A stretch of DNA of 37,246 bases, taken from positions 1 through 37,246 of IMG/VR virus record IMGVR_UViG_3300008221_000014, one strand, 5' to 3'. Positions 5,267 to 11,871 of the stretch are shown here, in pieces. A model generated the notes under the pieces. The model did not search any database, was not told where the DNA came from, and saw nothing but the letters and a program-made list of their open reading frames with translations. The DNA comes from a virus. The translations under genes were made by a program, and so were the position numbers. Within the stretch, counting starts at the first letter, position 1. Every line of letters begins with the position of its first letter.

Positions 5267-5473
5267 ATGTTCGAGACAATCCGGTTCGGAAGATGGGAAG
5301 AATACGACGTGAACCTAGACCAAGAGTTAGAATACAAGGGATCGACAGTCCTGCAGATGTACTTGACAGCAGCATTAGATACTGGTAACGTTGAGGTATC
5401 AAGCAAGATTGAAGCCATACTAAAAAAGAGAGGGGAAGTTGATGGACGAAACACAAAGAAACGTGAAGGTTAA
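5267..5473 (+). CDS. Small protein, paralogue A of a tandem pair
   Basis: 68 residues. Its middle (residues about 25-55) aligns with the next gene's product: both have Ser-(Thr/Tyr)-(Val/Thr)-Leu, x-Tyr, then Gly-Asn-(Val/Met)-Glu and Ile-Glu-(Ala/Ser)-Ile-Leu-x2-Arg at the same spacing. The pair probably arose by tandem duplication. It is helical and charged with no cysteines. The 3' end overlaps the start of the paralogue by 32 bases. Function unknown. Confidence 0.65.
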   Translation: MFETIRFGRWEEYDVNLDQELEYKGSTVLQMYLTAALDTGNVEVSSKIEAILKKRGEVDGRNTKKREG

Positions 5474-5624
5474 TCACTTAACGTCAGCTCGTGAGGTTCT
5501 TGAGGGTAAGCATTCGTACACCTTGGAACTGTACTCAGCAGTAGCACAGAACTTTGGTAACATGGAAGCCTTCGATCTAATCGAATCAATACTACAGGAA
5601 CGAGAGGTGGGTTACGATGAATAA
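5442..5624 (+). CDS. Small protein, paralogue B of a tandem pair
   Basis: 60 residues. I chose the ATG at 5442 because GAGGGG lies six bases upstream; a TTG directly before it is also in frame. It shares the Thr-Leu-x2-Tyr...Gly-Asn-Met-Glu...Ile-Glu-x-Ile-Leu-x2-Arg core with the preceding gene. Overlap with its paralogue upstream and with an 18-residue ORF downstream suggests coupled translation. Function unknown. Confidence 0.65.
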   Translation: MDETQRNVKVNHLTSAREVLEGKHSYTLELYSAVAQNFGNMEAFDLIESILQEREVGYDE

Positions 5625-5673
5625 GCTCAAGGATCTATACGTCAACATCGAGCACGATAAGGATTCCGAATAG
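5617..5673 (+). CDS. Possible 18-residue peptide
   Basis: ATG at 5617 within the end of the preceding gene, preceded by GAGAGGTGG at 7-8 bases, ending TAG at 5673. The peptide is charged and helical. It is the last possible gene before the convergent terminator. Too short for confidence; the ribosome site is the only support. Confidence 0.35.
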   Translation: MNKLKDLYVNIEHDKDSE

Positions 5674-5935
5674 TCCATATGGCTAAACGGATAGGTACGG
5701 TTAGGCTTAATACCACATAGCCTGGTCGCACCGGGAGCATCGTTAGATGAGGGAAGGGAAGCTCTTATCTAGCGCAGGATGTGCCTCAGCAACAACAAGG
5801 AAACCCCCGCAACCTCCTACGACAGAGGGAACGGGGGCTTCTTTGTGTCTGCTTACTTAAACAACCTACCTGTAGCAGCCTTGAGGACCAGGGCTATGTC
5901 CATGAGTACATAAACAACCCTGTTCAGCAGCCACA
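5674..5935. other. Convergent intergenic region
   Basis: The plus-strand operon and the leftward operon meet here. Besides the terminator at 5802-5845, I see a small CATC-GTTA-GATG hairpin around 5738-5749 within GAGC...GCTC. No tRNA or credible gene is visible. Confidence 0.45.
5802..5845. terminator. Bidirectional terminator
   Basis: CCCCCG (5804-5809) pairs with CGGGGG (5832-5837), with an inner CCTC/GAGG stem. On the plus strand it is followed by CTTCTTTG; on the minus strand by TTTCCTTGTTG. It lies between convergent operons, where a shared terminator is expected. Confidence 0.7.
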
Positions 5936-6559
5936 TCAGTACATCTTACTAGGATGGGATCCACCAAGACGGTGGATGATTCGATTAACCGCACGGACCT
6001 CTGCTCGATTGACACCAGCCTCGTCCTTCTTGAGCAGCACAGCAGCCTCAGCGATCGAGTGGTTGAGACGGTACAGTGTAGATAGTGTGGACTGATCGAT
6101 AACACTTAGGCTGTAGAACGCTCCGCGTACATCAACGATAAGGGCGAGACGATCCCCACCTTCATTCGCTAGTCCCTTAGCCCGGATCTCACCGTCACTG
6201 GCATTGAACGATGTCCAGTCATCGGCATCCCATATGGATGGGAGGATGGAACGGACTAGCGGCTGAGAGTAGTAGTACTGATCTTCCTCAGCAGGTCCGA
6301 TAGTCCTTGCACGTTCCTTGCGAATCATATCAACGCAGTAGTTGTGACATGAGGCACTAACTTTGTTCAGTCCCTTAGCACCCTCCTCGCGCCAACCTAT
6401 AACCTCATCGGGGTGTGTCGACACCCACATGTAAGCCTCCCCAATGAGATCGTCGAGCTCCAGGATCCCCTTGTTGGAGTCGAACGCACGACGTGCACCT
6501 GCTCTAGCCTTCGCCAACTCTGCGGGCAGTACCTCGTTAGACCGTTCATAGTTTGCCAT
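5936..6559 (-). CDS. Sigma-factor-like protein
   Basis: 207 residues. Residues about 30-85 resemble sigma-70 region 2 (Leu-Asp-Asp-Leu-Ile-Gly-Glu-Ala, then Trp, and an Asp-Met-Ile-Arg-Lys-Glu-Arg-Ala-Arg helix). Residues about 150-200 look like a region-4 helix-turn-helix (Ser-Thr-Leu-Ser-Thr-Leu-Tyr...Ser-Ile-Ala-Glu-Ala-Ala...Val-Asn-Arg). It would direct RNA polymerase to phage promoters, or act as an HTH regulator. It is the last gene of the leftward middle operon, two bases after a shorter gene carrying a related region-2-like domain. The family call is by pattern, so a more distant HTH protein remains possible. Confidence 0.6.
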   Translation of the reverse strand: MANYERSNEVLPAELAKARAGARRAFDSNKGILELDDLIGEAYMWVSTHPDEVIGWREEGAKGLNKVSASCHNYCVDMIRKERARTIGPAEEDQYYYSQPLVRSILPSIWDADDWTSFNASDGEIRAKGLANEGGDRLALIVDVRGAFYSLSVIDQSTLSTLYRLNHSIAEAAVLLKKDEAGVNRAEVRAVNRIIHRLGGSHPSKMY

Positions 6560-6561
6560 TG

Positions 6562-6816
6562 CTATACTCCGAACTGTGCTATGTAGAGTTTGTGTGCTAC
6601 GGATTCACTAAGACGCAGTGCGTACAAGGCAAAGTGGTACACACCATCGAACAGTTTCTGTGAGTCCTCACCCTGCTCTGCAATCCAGGCATCCACCTTG
6701 CGAGGGTGATGCACTATCCACTCCTCACACTTACCAACGAGCACCTCGACATCGAACATATCGGCAGGGTACTTGGACAACGCAGCTTCTGCTGCACCCC
6801 TTGCAACACTTACCAT
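6562..6816 (-). CDS. Region-2-only paralogue of the sigma-like protein
   Basis: 84 residues. Residues about 20-60 align with the sigma-like neighbour: Leu-(Val/Ile)-Gly, x4, Trp-(Ile/Val), x2, His-Pro-x2-(Lys/Glu)-Val, x2, Trp, with an Ala-Arg-x-(Gly/Ala)-Ala pattern upstream. The region-4 HTH is missing. It is therefore a likely duplicate reduced to the core-binding-like domain and might compete with, or modulate, its neighbour. It overlaps the phosphoesterase by seven bases and ends two bases before the sigma-like start. The homology is read by eye. Confidence 0.6.
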   Translation of the reverse strand: MVSVARGAAEAALSKYPADMFDVEVLVGKCEEWIVHHPRKVDAWIAEQGEDSQKLFDGVYHFALYALRLSESVAHKLYIAQFGV

Positions 6817-7550
6817 GAGTAGAGATCACCTTCCACTACGAACGAACGGTTAACGATGGGCACTGCTACTGGGTATACGTTGTCGCCATCAACATACAGG
6901 ATGGAGAATCCCTGTTGCCAGTTGAATGTCTTCGCGTATGAAACCTTCAGCGGATCCATCAGGTTGCCAGCTTCGAGACCGTACATGGTGTTCATGTGAC
7001 CACCGTAGATACCGGTCGTGTAAGGGACCAGACCGAGACGGTGAGTGTGACCACACACCACGTTCATACCGGTCTTCTTGCTCAGTCCACTAGCAGTAGA
7101 CCCTGCGTTCTGCGATGTGCCAGACTCGTCACCATGTAGAGCCAACCAGTTAGGTGCAACCTCGAAGCCCTTAGGGTGGTGAGTAATGCCGAGTTCATCT
7201 AGGCCCCAGAAGTTCTCCAACTCTAACTCAGGTAGCCCGAGTAGCCCCGGCATACGACGTGAGATCTGTTGGAACAATCTGTCCGTATGGTTGGACCGGA
7301 TGGTGTGCTCGATCTGCAGGTCACGGAACACTTGACGAGTAGCGTCACGATCATCACCAATGGAACGCTCGAACTCAAGCTCGGTTCCTTGCGCCCACTT
7401 CGATATGGTCTGGAAGTCTTGCTCGTCACCGACTGTTACGACGGTATCGTCCTCAGTCTTGATGTCTGCTATCATTTGAGCGACACCAGCGACAGCGGCT
7501 TCATCATGGTAGGGTACTTGCAGATCTGATATCATAAATATACGGTGCAT
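6810..7550 (-). CDS. Metallophosphoesterase
   Basis: 246 residues. Motifs of the calcineurin-like phosphoesterase fold appear in order: Ser-Asp9-Leu-Gln near the start, Gly-Asp42-Glu-Gln-Asp45, Ser-Asn87-His88, His139-Gly-Asp, and Gly-His168-Thr-His170. These hold a two-metal centre that hydrolyses phosphoesters. The first motif is Asp-x-Gln rather than the usual Asp-x-His. Substrate unknown; in phages such enzymes may act on nucleic acid ends or cyclic nucleotides. The start directly follows the TAG of the Cys-rich gene and has AGAAGG upstream. Confidence 0.85.
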   Translation of the reverse strand: MHRIFMISDLQVPYHDEAAVAGVAQMIADIKTEDDTVVTVGDEQDFQTISKWAQGTELEFERSIGDDRDATRQVFRDLQIEHTIRSNHTDRLFQQISRRMPGLLGLPELELENFWGLDELGITHHPKGFEVAPNWLALHGDESGTSQNAGSTASGLSKKTGMNVVCGHTHRLGLVPYTTGIYGGHMNTMYGLEAGNLMDPLKVSYAKTFNWQQGFSILYVDGDNVYPVAVPIVNRSFVVEGDLYSW

Positions 7551-7697
7551 CTAATTACCTTCTTCCATTCTCGAGTGATCGCAATGACATATATATTCTT
7601 TACCTGCTGAAGTATCGGTCAGCACGGGCTTGCAGTTATAACAGGAGCCGAATGCGCAGTATCCACATACCCTGATCCCGTCCATCTCAAGCGGCAT
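7551..7697 (-). CDS. 48-residue Cys-rich zinc-binding protein
   Basis: ATG at 7697 inside the end of the DUF1599 gene (11-base overlap) and TAG immediately before the phosphoesterase ATG. It has Cys-x2-Cys (11, 14), Cys-x2-Cys (19, 22) and Cys-His-Cys (37-39) plus His41, enough ligands for one or two zinc ions. Not recognised. The perfect fit between flanking genes supports it. It could be a partner of the phosphoesterase. Confidence 0.6.
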   Translation of the reverse strand: MPLEMDGIRVCGYCAFGSCYNCKPVLTDTSAGKEYICHCDHSRMEEGN

Positions 7698-8364
7698 AAC
7701 TCTTCGGCCATACCCCACGACGTACCATCAATGCGATGACCGCGTAGTTCGCTATGTCGAGTAGGCTATCTTCGACCGACTCGTGGTTGGGCTCTGATCC
7801 ATCGGAGTTGTAGGTGAGGTTCTTCAACCGCTCCATCTTGTCCGACATGCGAACCAGGATCCCGTTCATTGCACCACCGGGTGCGTTGTTAATGTTATCG
7901 GGACCGTAGTCTACCTGCTTGCTGCAGAGCACGTCACACAGATCGTCGAAGATAACCTCTGCGTCGTCCTCGAACTTAGCCAAACTGTTCTTGACCTTAC
8001 GGTCCGCTGACTCTTCGCGCTCACTCTTATGTTGATTCTCTAACGAGGGGGCCGAACTCGGATCCCACCACGAACCAAGAACTTCACTACGTGCGGCAGC
8101 AATATCCCCAACCGCTTTGGATGGGCGGTAGTCCACCTGGTTGTCTCCTCTTACTTCACTGTACAGGAGCCTGCTTGCTTCGAGTGCCCGCTTATTGTAC
8201 TCAGCATCCGTGAGAGTACGTGGATGCGCCGGCTTCTCGTGACCAAGCTTTGGTTGATCCTCTGAGTCCATCACGTAACCAGGTAGGTTGGCGTAGTCTC
8301 TGTAGATACTGTTACTGTACACGATGGTCCCTACTTTCCTTGAATCTTTCGATGACTTCGACAT
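7687..8364 (-). CDS. DUF1599 (Nmad1-like) protein
   Basis: Up to 225 residues. The C-terminal 95 residues match the DUF1599 pattern: Lys-Gln-Val-Asp-Tyr-Gly, then Ile-Leu-Val-Arg-Met-Ser-Asp-Lys-Met-Glu-Arg-Leu, Glu-Ser-Val-Glu-Asp-Ser-Leu-Leu-Asp-Ile-Ala-Asn-Tyr-Ala. This all-helical domain, also called nucleotide modification associated domain 1, is related to MazG-like nucleotide pyrophosphatases and occurs in many phages. The N-terminal half is polar and probably disordered. The start is uncertain: ATG at 8364 overlaps the upstream gene by 53 bases, whereas GTG at 8322 has AGGGA upstream and overlaps by 11. Confidence 0.75.
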   Translation of the reverse strand: MSKSSKDSRKVGTIVYSNSIYRDYANLPGYVMDSEDQPKLGHEKPAHPRTLTDAEYNKRALEASRLLYSEVRGDNQVDYRPSKAVGDIAAARSEVLGSWWDPSSAPSLENQHKSEREESADRKVKNSLAKFEDDAEVIFDDLCDVLCSKQVDYGPDNINNAPGGAMNGILVRMSDKMERLKNLTYNSDGSEPNHESVEDSLLDIANYAVIALMVRRGVWPKSYAA

Positions 8365-8485
8365 ATTCTATTTGCTGATTCTCTTTCAGTTCTTTGTAAG
8401 CAAGAACCCCGACTGTCAGTTTGTATCCACCGACAATTATACCAAACACCATGATACCTACGAACAATATGATTAAGGTGCTCAT
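8312..8485 (-). CDS. 57-residue membrane microprotein
   Basis: Starts in an ATGA overlap with the upstream microprotein. Residues 3-20 are a clean membrane helix (Leu, Ile, Val, Phe, Gly); the remainder is charged and helical, with a Glu/Lys/Arg-rich tail. Its 3' end overlaps the 5' end of the DUF1599 gene. Together with the neighbour it forms a tandem pair of small single-helix proteins between primase and DUF1599. Function unknown; membrane anchoring of replication proteins or a holin-like role are guesses. Confidence 0.55.
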   Translation of the reverse strand: MSTLIILFVGIMVFGIIVGGYKLTVGVLAYKELKENQQIEYVEVIERFKESRDHRVQ

Positions 8486-8661
8486 AGTGGATCGTGTCCT
8501 CGTACGGTGTTGCGGTACTCTTTCATTGCCTCGAGTGTGCGGACACTACGTCGTGTCACGTACTCGTTGAAGTTTCTTATCGCGTAAGGTACGAGCACTC
8601 CGACACCAACCACACTAAGTGCTACTGCCAGGAATATCATACCGCCATACTCTTCACTCAT
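8482..8661 (-). CDS. 59-residue membrane microprotein
   Basis: ATG at 8661 overlaps the primase stop (TGATG) and its own stop overlaps the next start (ATGA). Residues 9-28 are hydrophobic (Ile-Phe-Leu-Ala-Val-Ala-Leu-Ser-Val-Val...), forming one membrane helix; the C-terminal half is basic and probably cytoplasmic. A longer in-frame reading upstream would run into the primase gene and was not used. Unrecognised. Confidence 0.6.
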   Translation of the reverse strand: MSEEYGGMIFLAVALSVVGVGVLVPYAIRNFNEYVTRRSVRTLEAMKEYRNTVRGHDPL

Positions 8662-9281
8662 CACAGCCCCAATCTCTTCTTGATTCCATCGGATCCTTCT
8701 TCCATGTACACGTCCGTTAGGTCCATACCATCGGGCATAGATACAACAACGGCCACGTCCAGAGCAGTAGCGATCTTCTTTCCGAGATCCCATCCTGCTT
8801 GATCTCCGTCGGTCAAGACGAACACCTTGTGATAGTCAGTGAATGCCCTGCGGTAGAACGGCTTCCATGCATTAGCACCAGCCAATCCTACTGTCGGGAT
8901 TCCACACACCGAGTTGGCGATTACGGTATCGAACTCACCCTCGGATATAGCAATGAAGTCTGAGTCGGTCTGGAATGCACCGACGTTGTACAGATGGGAG
9001 TCAGCACCATCGCGTGAAAGATACTTAGGTTCAGATGAGTCGACTAACGTGCGGAACCTGATCTCATTGACACAGGTGGGGGTGATGTAAGGGATAGAGA
9101 TCCTACCCCGGTACCGCTCGTGACCAATACGAGGGACACCAACGTAACCTATCTTATGTGCAGTGGCAGCTTCCCTAGTAATACCTCGAGCCATTAGGTA
9201 CTGTGCTAACTCGGGTGTCATCTGCGAAGCGTAATCATCGGCAGATAACCCTAGTTCGATCTTTGCATCAAGACTAATCAT
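8661..9281 (-). CDS. DNA primase, toprim subunit
   Basis: 206 residues. The toprim fold is shown by Ser-Glu114-Gly-Glu116-Phe-Asp and Thr-Asp158-Gly-Asp160-Gln-Ala-Gly, the acidic residues that bind magnesium in DnaG-type primases. A Tyr-Arg-Gly-Arg-Ile-Ser-Ile-Pro-Tyr motif upstream is typical of the N-terminal part of the primase catalytic core. The zinc-binding part is on the separate upstream gene, coupled by ATGA. Together they would make RNA primers for phage DNA replication. There is no helicase domain in this chain. Two-gene primases occur in actinophages. Confidence 0.85.
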   Translation of the reverse strand: MISLDAKIELGLSADDYASQMTPELAQYLMARGITREAATAHKIGYVGVPRIGHERYRGRISIPYITPTCVNEIRFRTLVDSSEPKYLSRDGADSHLYNVGAFQTDSDFIAISEGEFDTVIANSVCGIPTVGLAGANAWKPFYRRAFTDYHKVFVLTDGDQAGWDLGKKIATALDVAVVVSMPDGMDLTDVYMEEGSDGIKKRLGL

Positions 9282-9673
9282 CTCTTGCTCCTCCGTTCGC
9301 GAGGCTCTTGTCCTCGTTGGCTAGGCGGTACGTATCCACGCTTGCTCTTGCTCGAAGTCTTGCGACCTCCACGCTTCATGGCTTGCCCACTGTCAGCAGC
9401 ACCAGTGATCTGTTCACACTTAGCGACAGCGTCCTTGTACTCTAGTCCTTCGTAGTGTTGGACAACACCGATGGCGTCGTTCTTGAAGCCACACCCCTGG
9501 CAGAACACCTGACCTATGTCACTGGAGATCCTGCATGAAGCATGGCTGTCAGCATGCGCACCACACTTGATGGTCTGCCATACGCCACGAGGTGAGGGGA
9601 GGTCCCACTCGAAGTACTCGAGTACAGGCCAGATGTCGAACCTGAAGTCCGAGTCGGAACTCCCCCTACTCAT
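9278..9673 (-). CDS. DNA primase, zinc-binding subunit
   Basis: 131 residues. Cys37-x2-His40 and Cys58-x2-Cys61 form a CHC2-type zinc ribbon, preceded by a Trp-Gln-Thr-Ile-Lys-Cys strand as in primase N-termini and followed by helices. This domain recognises the template start site. The C-terminal 35 residues are basic (Arg, Lys, Ser, Gly) and probably bind nucleic acid. ATG at 9673, separated by one base from the preceding stop; its own stop overlaps the toprim gene by ATGA. Confidence 0.8.
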   Translation of the reverse strand: MSRGSSDSDFRFDIWPVLEYFEWDLPSPRGVWQTIKCGAHADSHASCRISSDIGQVFCQGCGFKNDAIGVVQHYEGLEYKDAVAKCEQITGAADSGQAMKRGGRKTSSKSKRGYVPPSQRGQEPRERRSKR

Positions 9674-9674
9674 A

Positions 9675-10247
9675 CTATTTACCTACCGTACCACAGCAGC
9701 AAGAGTTAACGCTGTACACGTACACTGCGATGACGGGAGCCTTACCTTTAGAAGCTTTAGAGGGCACCTTAGAGGGCTTCGCGGGCTTCTTGTGTGCCGG
9801 TGGTACTACCTTCTTAGATGGCTTAGCAGGCTTGCTAACCTTGCTAGGCTTACTAGGCTTAGGTGCTGACGGACGTGCCTCTTCGATCGGCTCTGCGGTA
9901 GGTGGAGTAACCACTACTGGTGGAGCGACGAACGGTGGGGTCACGATCACGGGTGGAACTACAACGGGTGGAACTGTAACTACCGGTGGAACAACTACGG
10001 GAGGAACAACGACAGGTGGGACTACCGGAGGGGGAGTCACTTTGTCGATGTGCTTATTGCCATCCTTGTTGTTCTGAGTGTTATGCTTGTCACCCTCGGA
10101 GTTGTTCTGCTGATTGTGATTCCCTGCCGCAGCTGCGGGATCGTACTTGCTAACGGCTCCCATCAGAAGGGCAGCCGTCGCTACGATTACCACAACCATG
10201 ATAACATATCCGGGTCTGGTGTTGAGTGACGCAAAGGTACTTCTCAT
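9675..10247 (-). CDS. Membrane-anchored Pro/Val-repeat and Lys-rich protein
   Basis: 190 residues. I chose the ATG at 10247 because GAAAGGA lies 6-8 bases upstream and a strong promoter precedes it. Residues 14-31 are a membrane anchor or uncleaved signal. Then come an Asn/Gln/His/Lys-rich spacer, about 65 residues of Pro-Pro-Val-Val-type repeats, a Lys-Pro-Ser-Lys-rich basic segment of about 50 residues, and a short end containing Cys-Cys-Cys. The layout suggests a surface protein whose rigid Pro region crosses the wall. It interrupts the replication operon and has its own promoter, like an accessory gene. Function unknown; exclusion or surface modification are possible. Confidence 0.7.
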   Translation of the reverse strand: MRSTFASLNTRPGYVIMVVVIVATAALLMGAVSKYDPAAAAGNHNQQNNSEGDKHNTQNNKDGNKHIDKVTPPPVVPPVVVPPVVVPPVVTVPPVVVPPVIVTPPFVAPPVVVTPPTAEPIEEARPSAPKPSKPSKVSKPAKPSKKVVPPAHKKPAKPSKVPSKASKGKAPVIAVYVYSVNSCCCGTVGK

Positions 10248-10282
10248 ATATATTCCTTTCAGTAGGTGTTTCATTAGGGTCT

Positions 10283-10311
10283 ACCATAGCTGGGTAAGTT
10301 TGTCTTGTCAA
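10283..10311 (-). promoter_or_regulatory. Sigma-70-type promoter for the Pro-rich gene
   Basis: On the minus strand TTGACA (plus positions 10306-10311), exactly 17 bp, then TATGGT (10283-10288). Perfect -35, four of six at -10. It lies in a 74-base gap, about 35 bp upstream of the ATG at 10247. Confidence 0.65.
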
Positions 10312-10321
10312 GTCCGACACG

Positions 10322-10660
10322 CTATAGGACCTCAGGCTTACGGTTGACCTCTAGTCTTTCGCGCTCATCAAGCACGTTAACTACGTCCGGGTTGCCGGTC
10401 AGTACCATGTCGTGCTCATTGTAATGGTGTGAGCAGAACAGTAGCGTCGTGCTGTTACTGAAGGTAACCTCGATCCATGCCTGGACACCGCAACGATCGC
10501 AACGATCAAGAGCGTTGAGTTTGTATGGCTCCTTCTCTGTGGCTACAAGTAGACCGGAACCTGACTCGGAAAACTTGACCACTACGTTACTGGTCTCGGT
10601 ATCATCTTCCATCCAGTCATCAAAATCCTCTGCGTACTCTTCATACTCATCCTCGTTCAT
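10322..10660 (-). CDS. DUF7455-like CxxC/CxHH protein
   Basis: 112 residues. An acidic N-terminal half (Asp/Glu/Tyr) is followed by Leu-x-Arg-Cys-Asp-Arg-Cys-Gly-x-Gln-Ala and Leu-Phe-Cys-Ser-His-His-Tyr, then a helix with Asp-Glu-Arg-x-Arg-Leu. The C-terminal half matches a small metal-binding domain that is widespread in actinobacteria (DUF7455) and is supporting evidence for the host. Its role is unknown. The start overlaps the resolvase stop (ATGA). The acidic N-terminal addition is unlike the short host proteins I know of. Confidence 0.7.
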   Translation of the reverse strand: MNEDEYEEYAEDFDDWMEDDTETSNVVVKFSESGSGLLVATEKEPYKLNALDRCDRCGVQAWIEVTFSNSTTLLFCSHHYNEHDMVLTGNPDVVNVLDERERLEVNRKPEVL

Positions 10661-11022
10661 GCGATCCCCTCTCCATGCAGTAGGTCCTTGAATGTTTCCA
10701 GAGTCATTGTAACACGACCGGTACTGGTTCCCTTACCCCGCCCCTTAACCATGACAACACCATAAGTAGTGCCGCCGTACTTCTCCTCATAGTTGTCAGC
10801 CTCAACCTCAGCCTGACGAAGGAAGTCTAGCATGTTCTCACGAGCAACGTTCTTCGCTTCAACCACAACAACAGCTCTGGACTTCAACGTGATGCTAACG
10901 TCACCGATATCCTTAGCACCTGCGCGTGGTAGACGACGAGCGTGAAGACCGCTGTCGTTACAGTACGACTCGATGTCGGATTCCCATTTGCTTCCCTTGG
11001 CCTTGTTGTAAGCGTTACCCAT
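10657..11022 (-). CDS. Hjc-like PD-(D/E)xK resolvase/endonuclease
   Basis: 121 residues from the ATG at 11022, which overlaps the ATPase stop as TAATG; a longer reading frame upstream was rejected. Motifs: Lys-Gly-x-Lys-Trp-Glu14 in helix 1, Arg-Arg-Leu-Pro-Arg-Ala-Gly, Asp38-Ile-Gly-Asp41, and Glu55-Ala-Lys57. This order is that of archaeal Hjc-type Holliday junction resolvases and related phage nucleases; Glu14, Asp41, Glu55 and Lys57 would bind metal and cut. It probably resolves recombination or replication junctions before packaging. Confidence 0.75.
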   Translation of the reverse strand: MGNAYNKAKGSKWESDIESYCNDSGLHARRLPRAGAKDIGDVSITLKSRAVVVVEAKNVARENMLDFLRQAEVEADNYEEKYGGTTYGVVMVKGRGKGTSTGRVTMTLETFKDLLHGEGIA

Positions 11023-11798
11023 TACATGTCCTCCAACAACATAGATGCACCATCGAACTTCATCCACACAGCGGTGCTGCCGGATGCGTCCGCTTGACCG
11101 TACCTGTTCTTGACGGGAGCAACAGCCATCCATCCTGGAGTATCGGATGCAACGGTTAGTACTAGGCTAGGAACCTGAGCGACCTTACCGTGCAATGCAC
11201 TACGAGGAGGGCACGGGTTGCTGCCGTATGACTCACTGGTGTGGTGAAGGATAAGGAACGTAGCGTTAGTCTCACGTGCCCACGACTTGCACTCTCGCAT
11301 CAACGACCGGAGTGAACCGAACTCGTCACCGTCATCGTGCGTAACATCGGTAGCGTTATCAACCACAATGAGTACAGGGTCGGAACCTTTCATCTCACGG
11401 TAGATCTCTATCTCATCCTCGACATCGTACAGTGACGGGTTGGAGTCGAAGCTCCAGGAGATGTGACCTGCATACTGAGCCAATAGATCCGATGCCCACT
11501 TCTGGTCGAGTGCCATACGTTCTTCGACCTCGCGTTGTGGTAGACCTGTAATCATAGCGAGTGATCTAATAGCCATAGTGGAAGCGTGACTATCCATGCT
11601 GAAGTATAGTGTTGGTTGCTGTGACTTAAGAGCGACAGCAAGAGCGATCGTTGACTTACCTGCACCAGGACTACCCGCAACCATGGAGATCTCTCCACGT
11701 CGGAGGCTTATACCCTTAGCCGTCCACGACTGGAACGGTATGTCTAGTGAAGCACCAGACTTATCTATCGATCGAACTGTACGAGTTAGAGTTTGCAT
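11022..11798 (-). CDS. RecA/DnaB-family ATPase
   Basis: 258 residues. Walker A is Gly42-Ser-Pro-Gly-Ala-Gly-Lys48-Ser-Thr; Walker B is Leu-Ile-Val-Val-Asp147-Asn. A Leu-Ile-Leu-His-His-Thr segment fits the sensor strand after it. Length and layout match the compact RecA-like proteins of actinophages, annotated variously as DnaB-like helicase or recombinase. It lies between a zinc protein and the resolvase, so recombination or replication is the expected role. ATG at 11798 follows AAGGATGGTAG. It lacks an obvious DnaB N-terminal domain. Confidence 0.8.
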   Translation of the reverse strand: MQTLTRTVRSIDKSGASLDIPFQSWTAKGISLRRGEISMVAGSPGAGKSTIALAVALKSQQPTLYFSMDSHASTMAIRSLAMITGLPQREVEERMALDQKWASDLLAQYAGHISWSFDSNPSLYDVEDEIEIYREMKGSDPVLIVVDNATDVTHDDGDEFGSLRSLMRECKSWARETNATFLILHHTSESYGSNPCPPRSALHGKVAQVPSLVLTVASDTPGWMAVAPVKNRYGQADASGSTAVWMKFDGASMLLEDM

Positions 11799-11833
11799 CT
11801 ACCATCCTTCCTAGTGTAGTGGTGGCGGTAGCC

Positions 11834-11857
11834 GTGTCCCCGGAGAAGTGAGGACAC
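11834..11857. other. Hairpin in the 73-base gap before the ATPase gene
   Basis: GTGTCC (11834-11839) pairs with GGACAC (11852-11857), extendable by flanking GGT/ACC. Transcripts of the leftward operon would not meet it before the ATPase gene; it lies between the ATPase start and the zinc-protein stop, with no T-run. Possibly an RNA-stability or processing element. Confidence 0.35.
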
Positions 11858-11871
11858 GACCACCATGTTAC

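Noticed and set aside
5674-5800. Possible small RNA or tRNA in the convergent gap
   Set aside because: Only one short CATC/GATG stem; no tRNA arms, promoter or conserved structure.
9900-10030. CRISPR-like short repeats
   Set aside because: They are in-frame codon repeats for Pro-Pro-Val-Val in a coding gene, without unique spacers.
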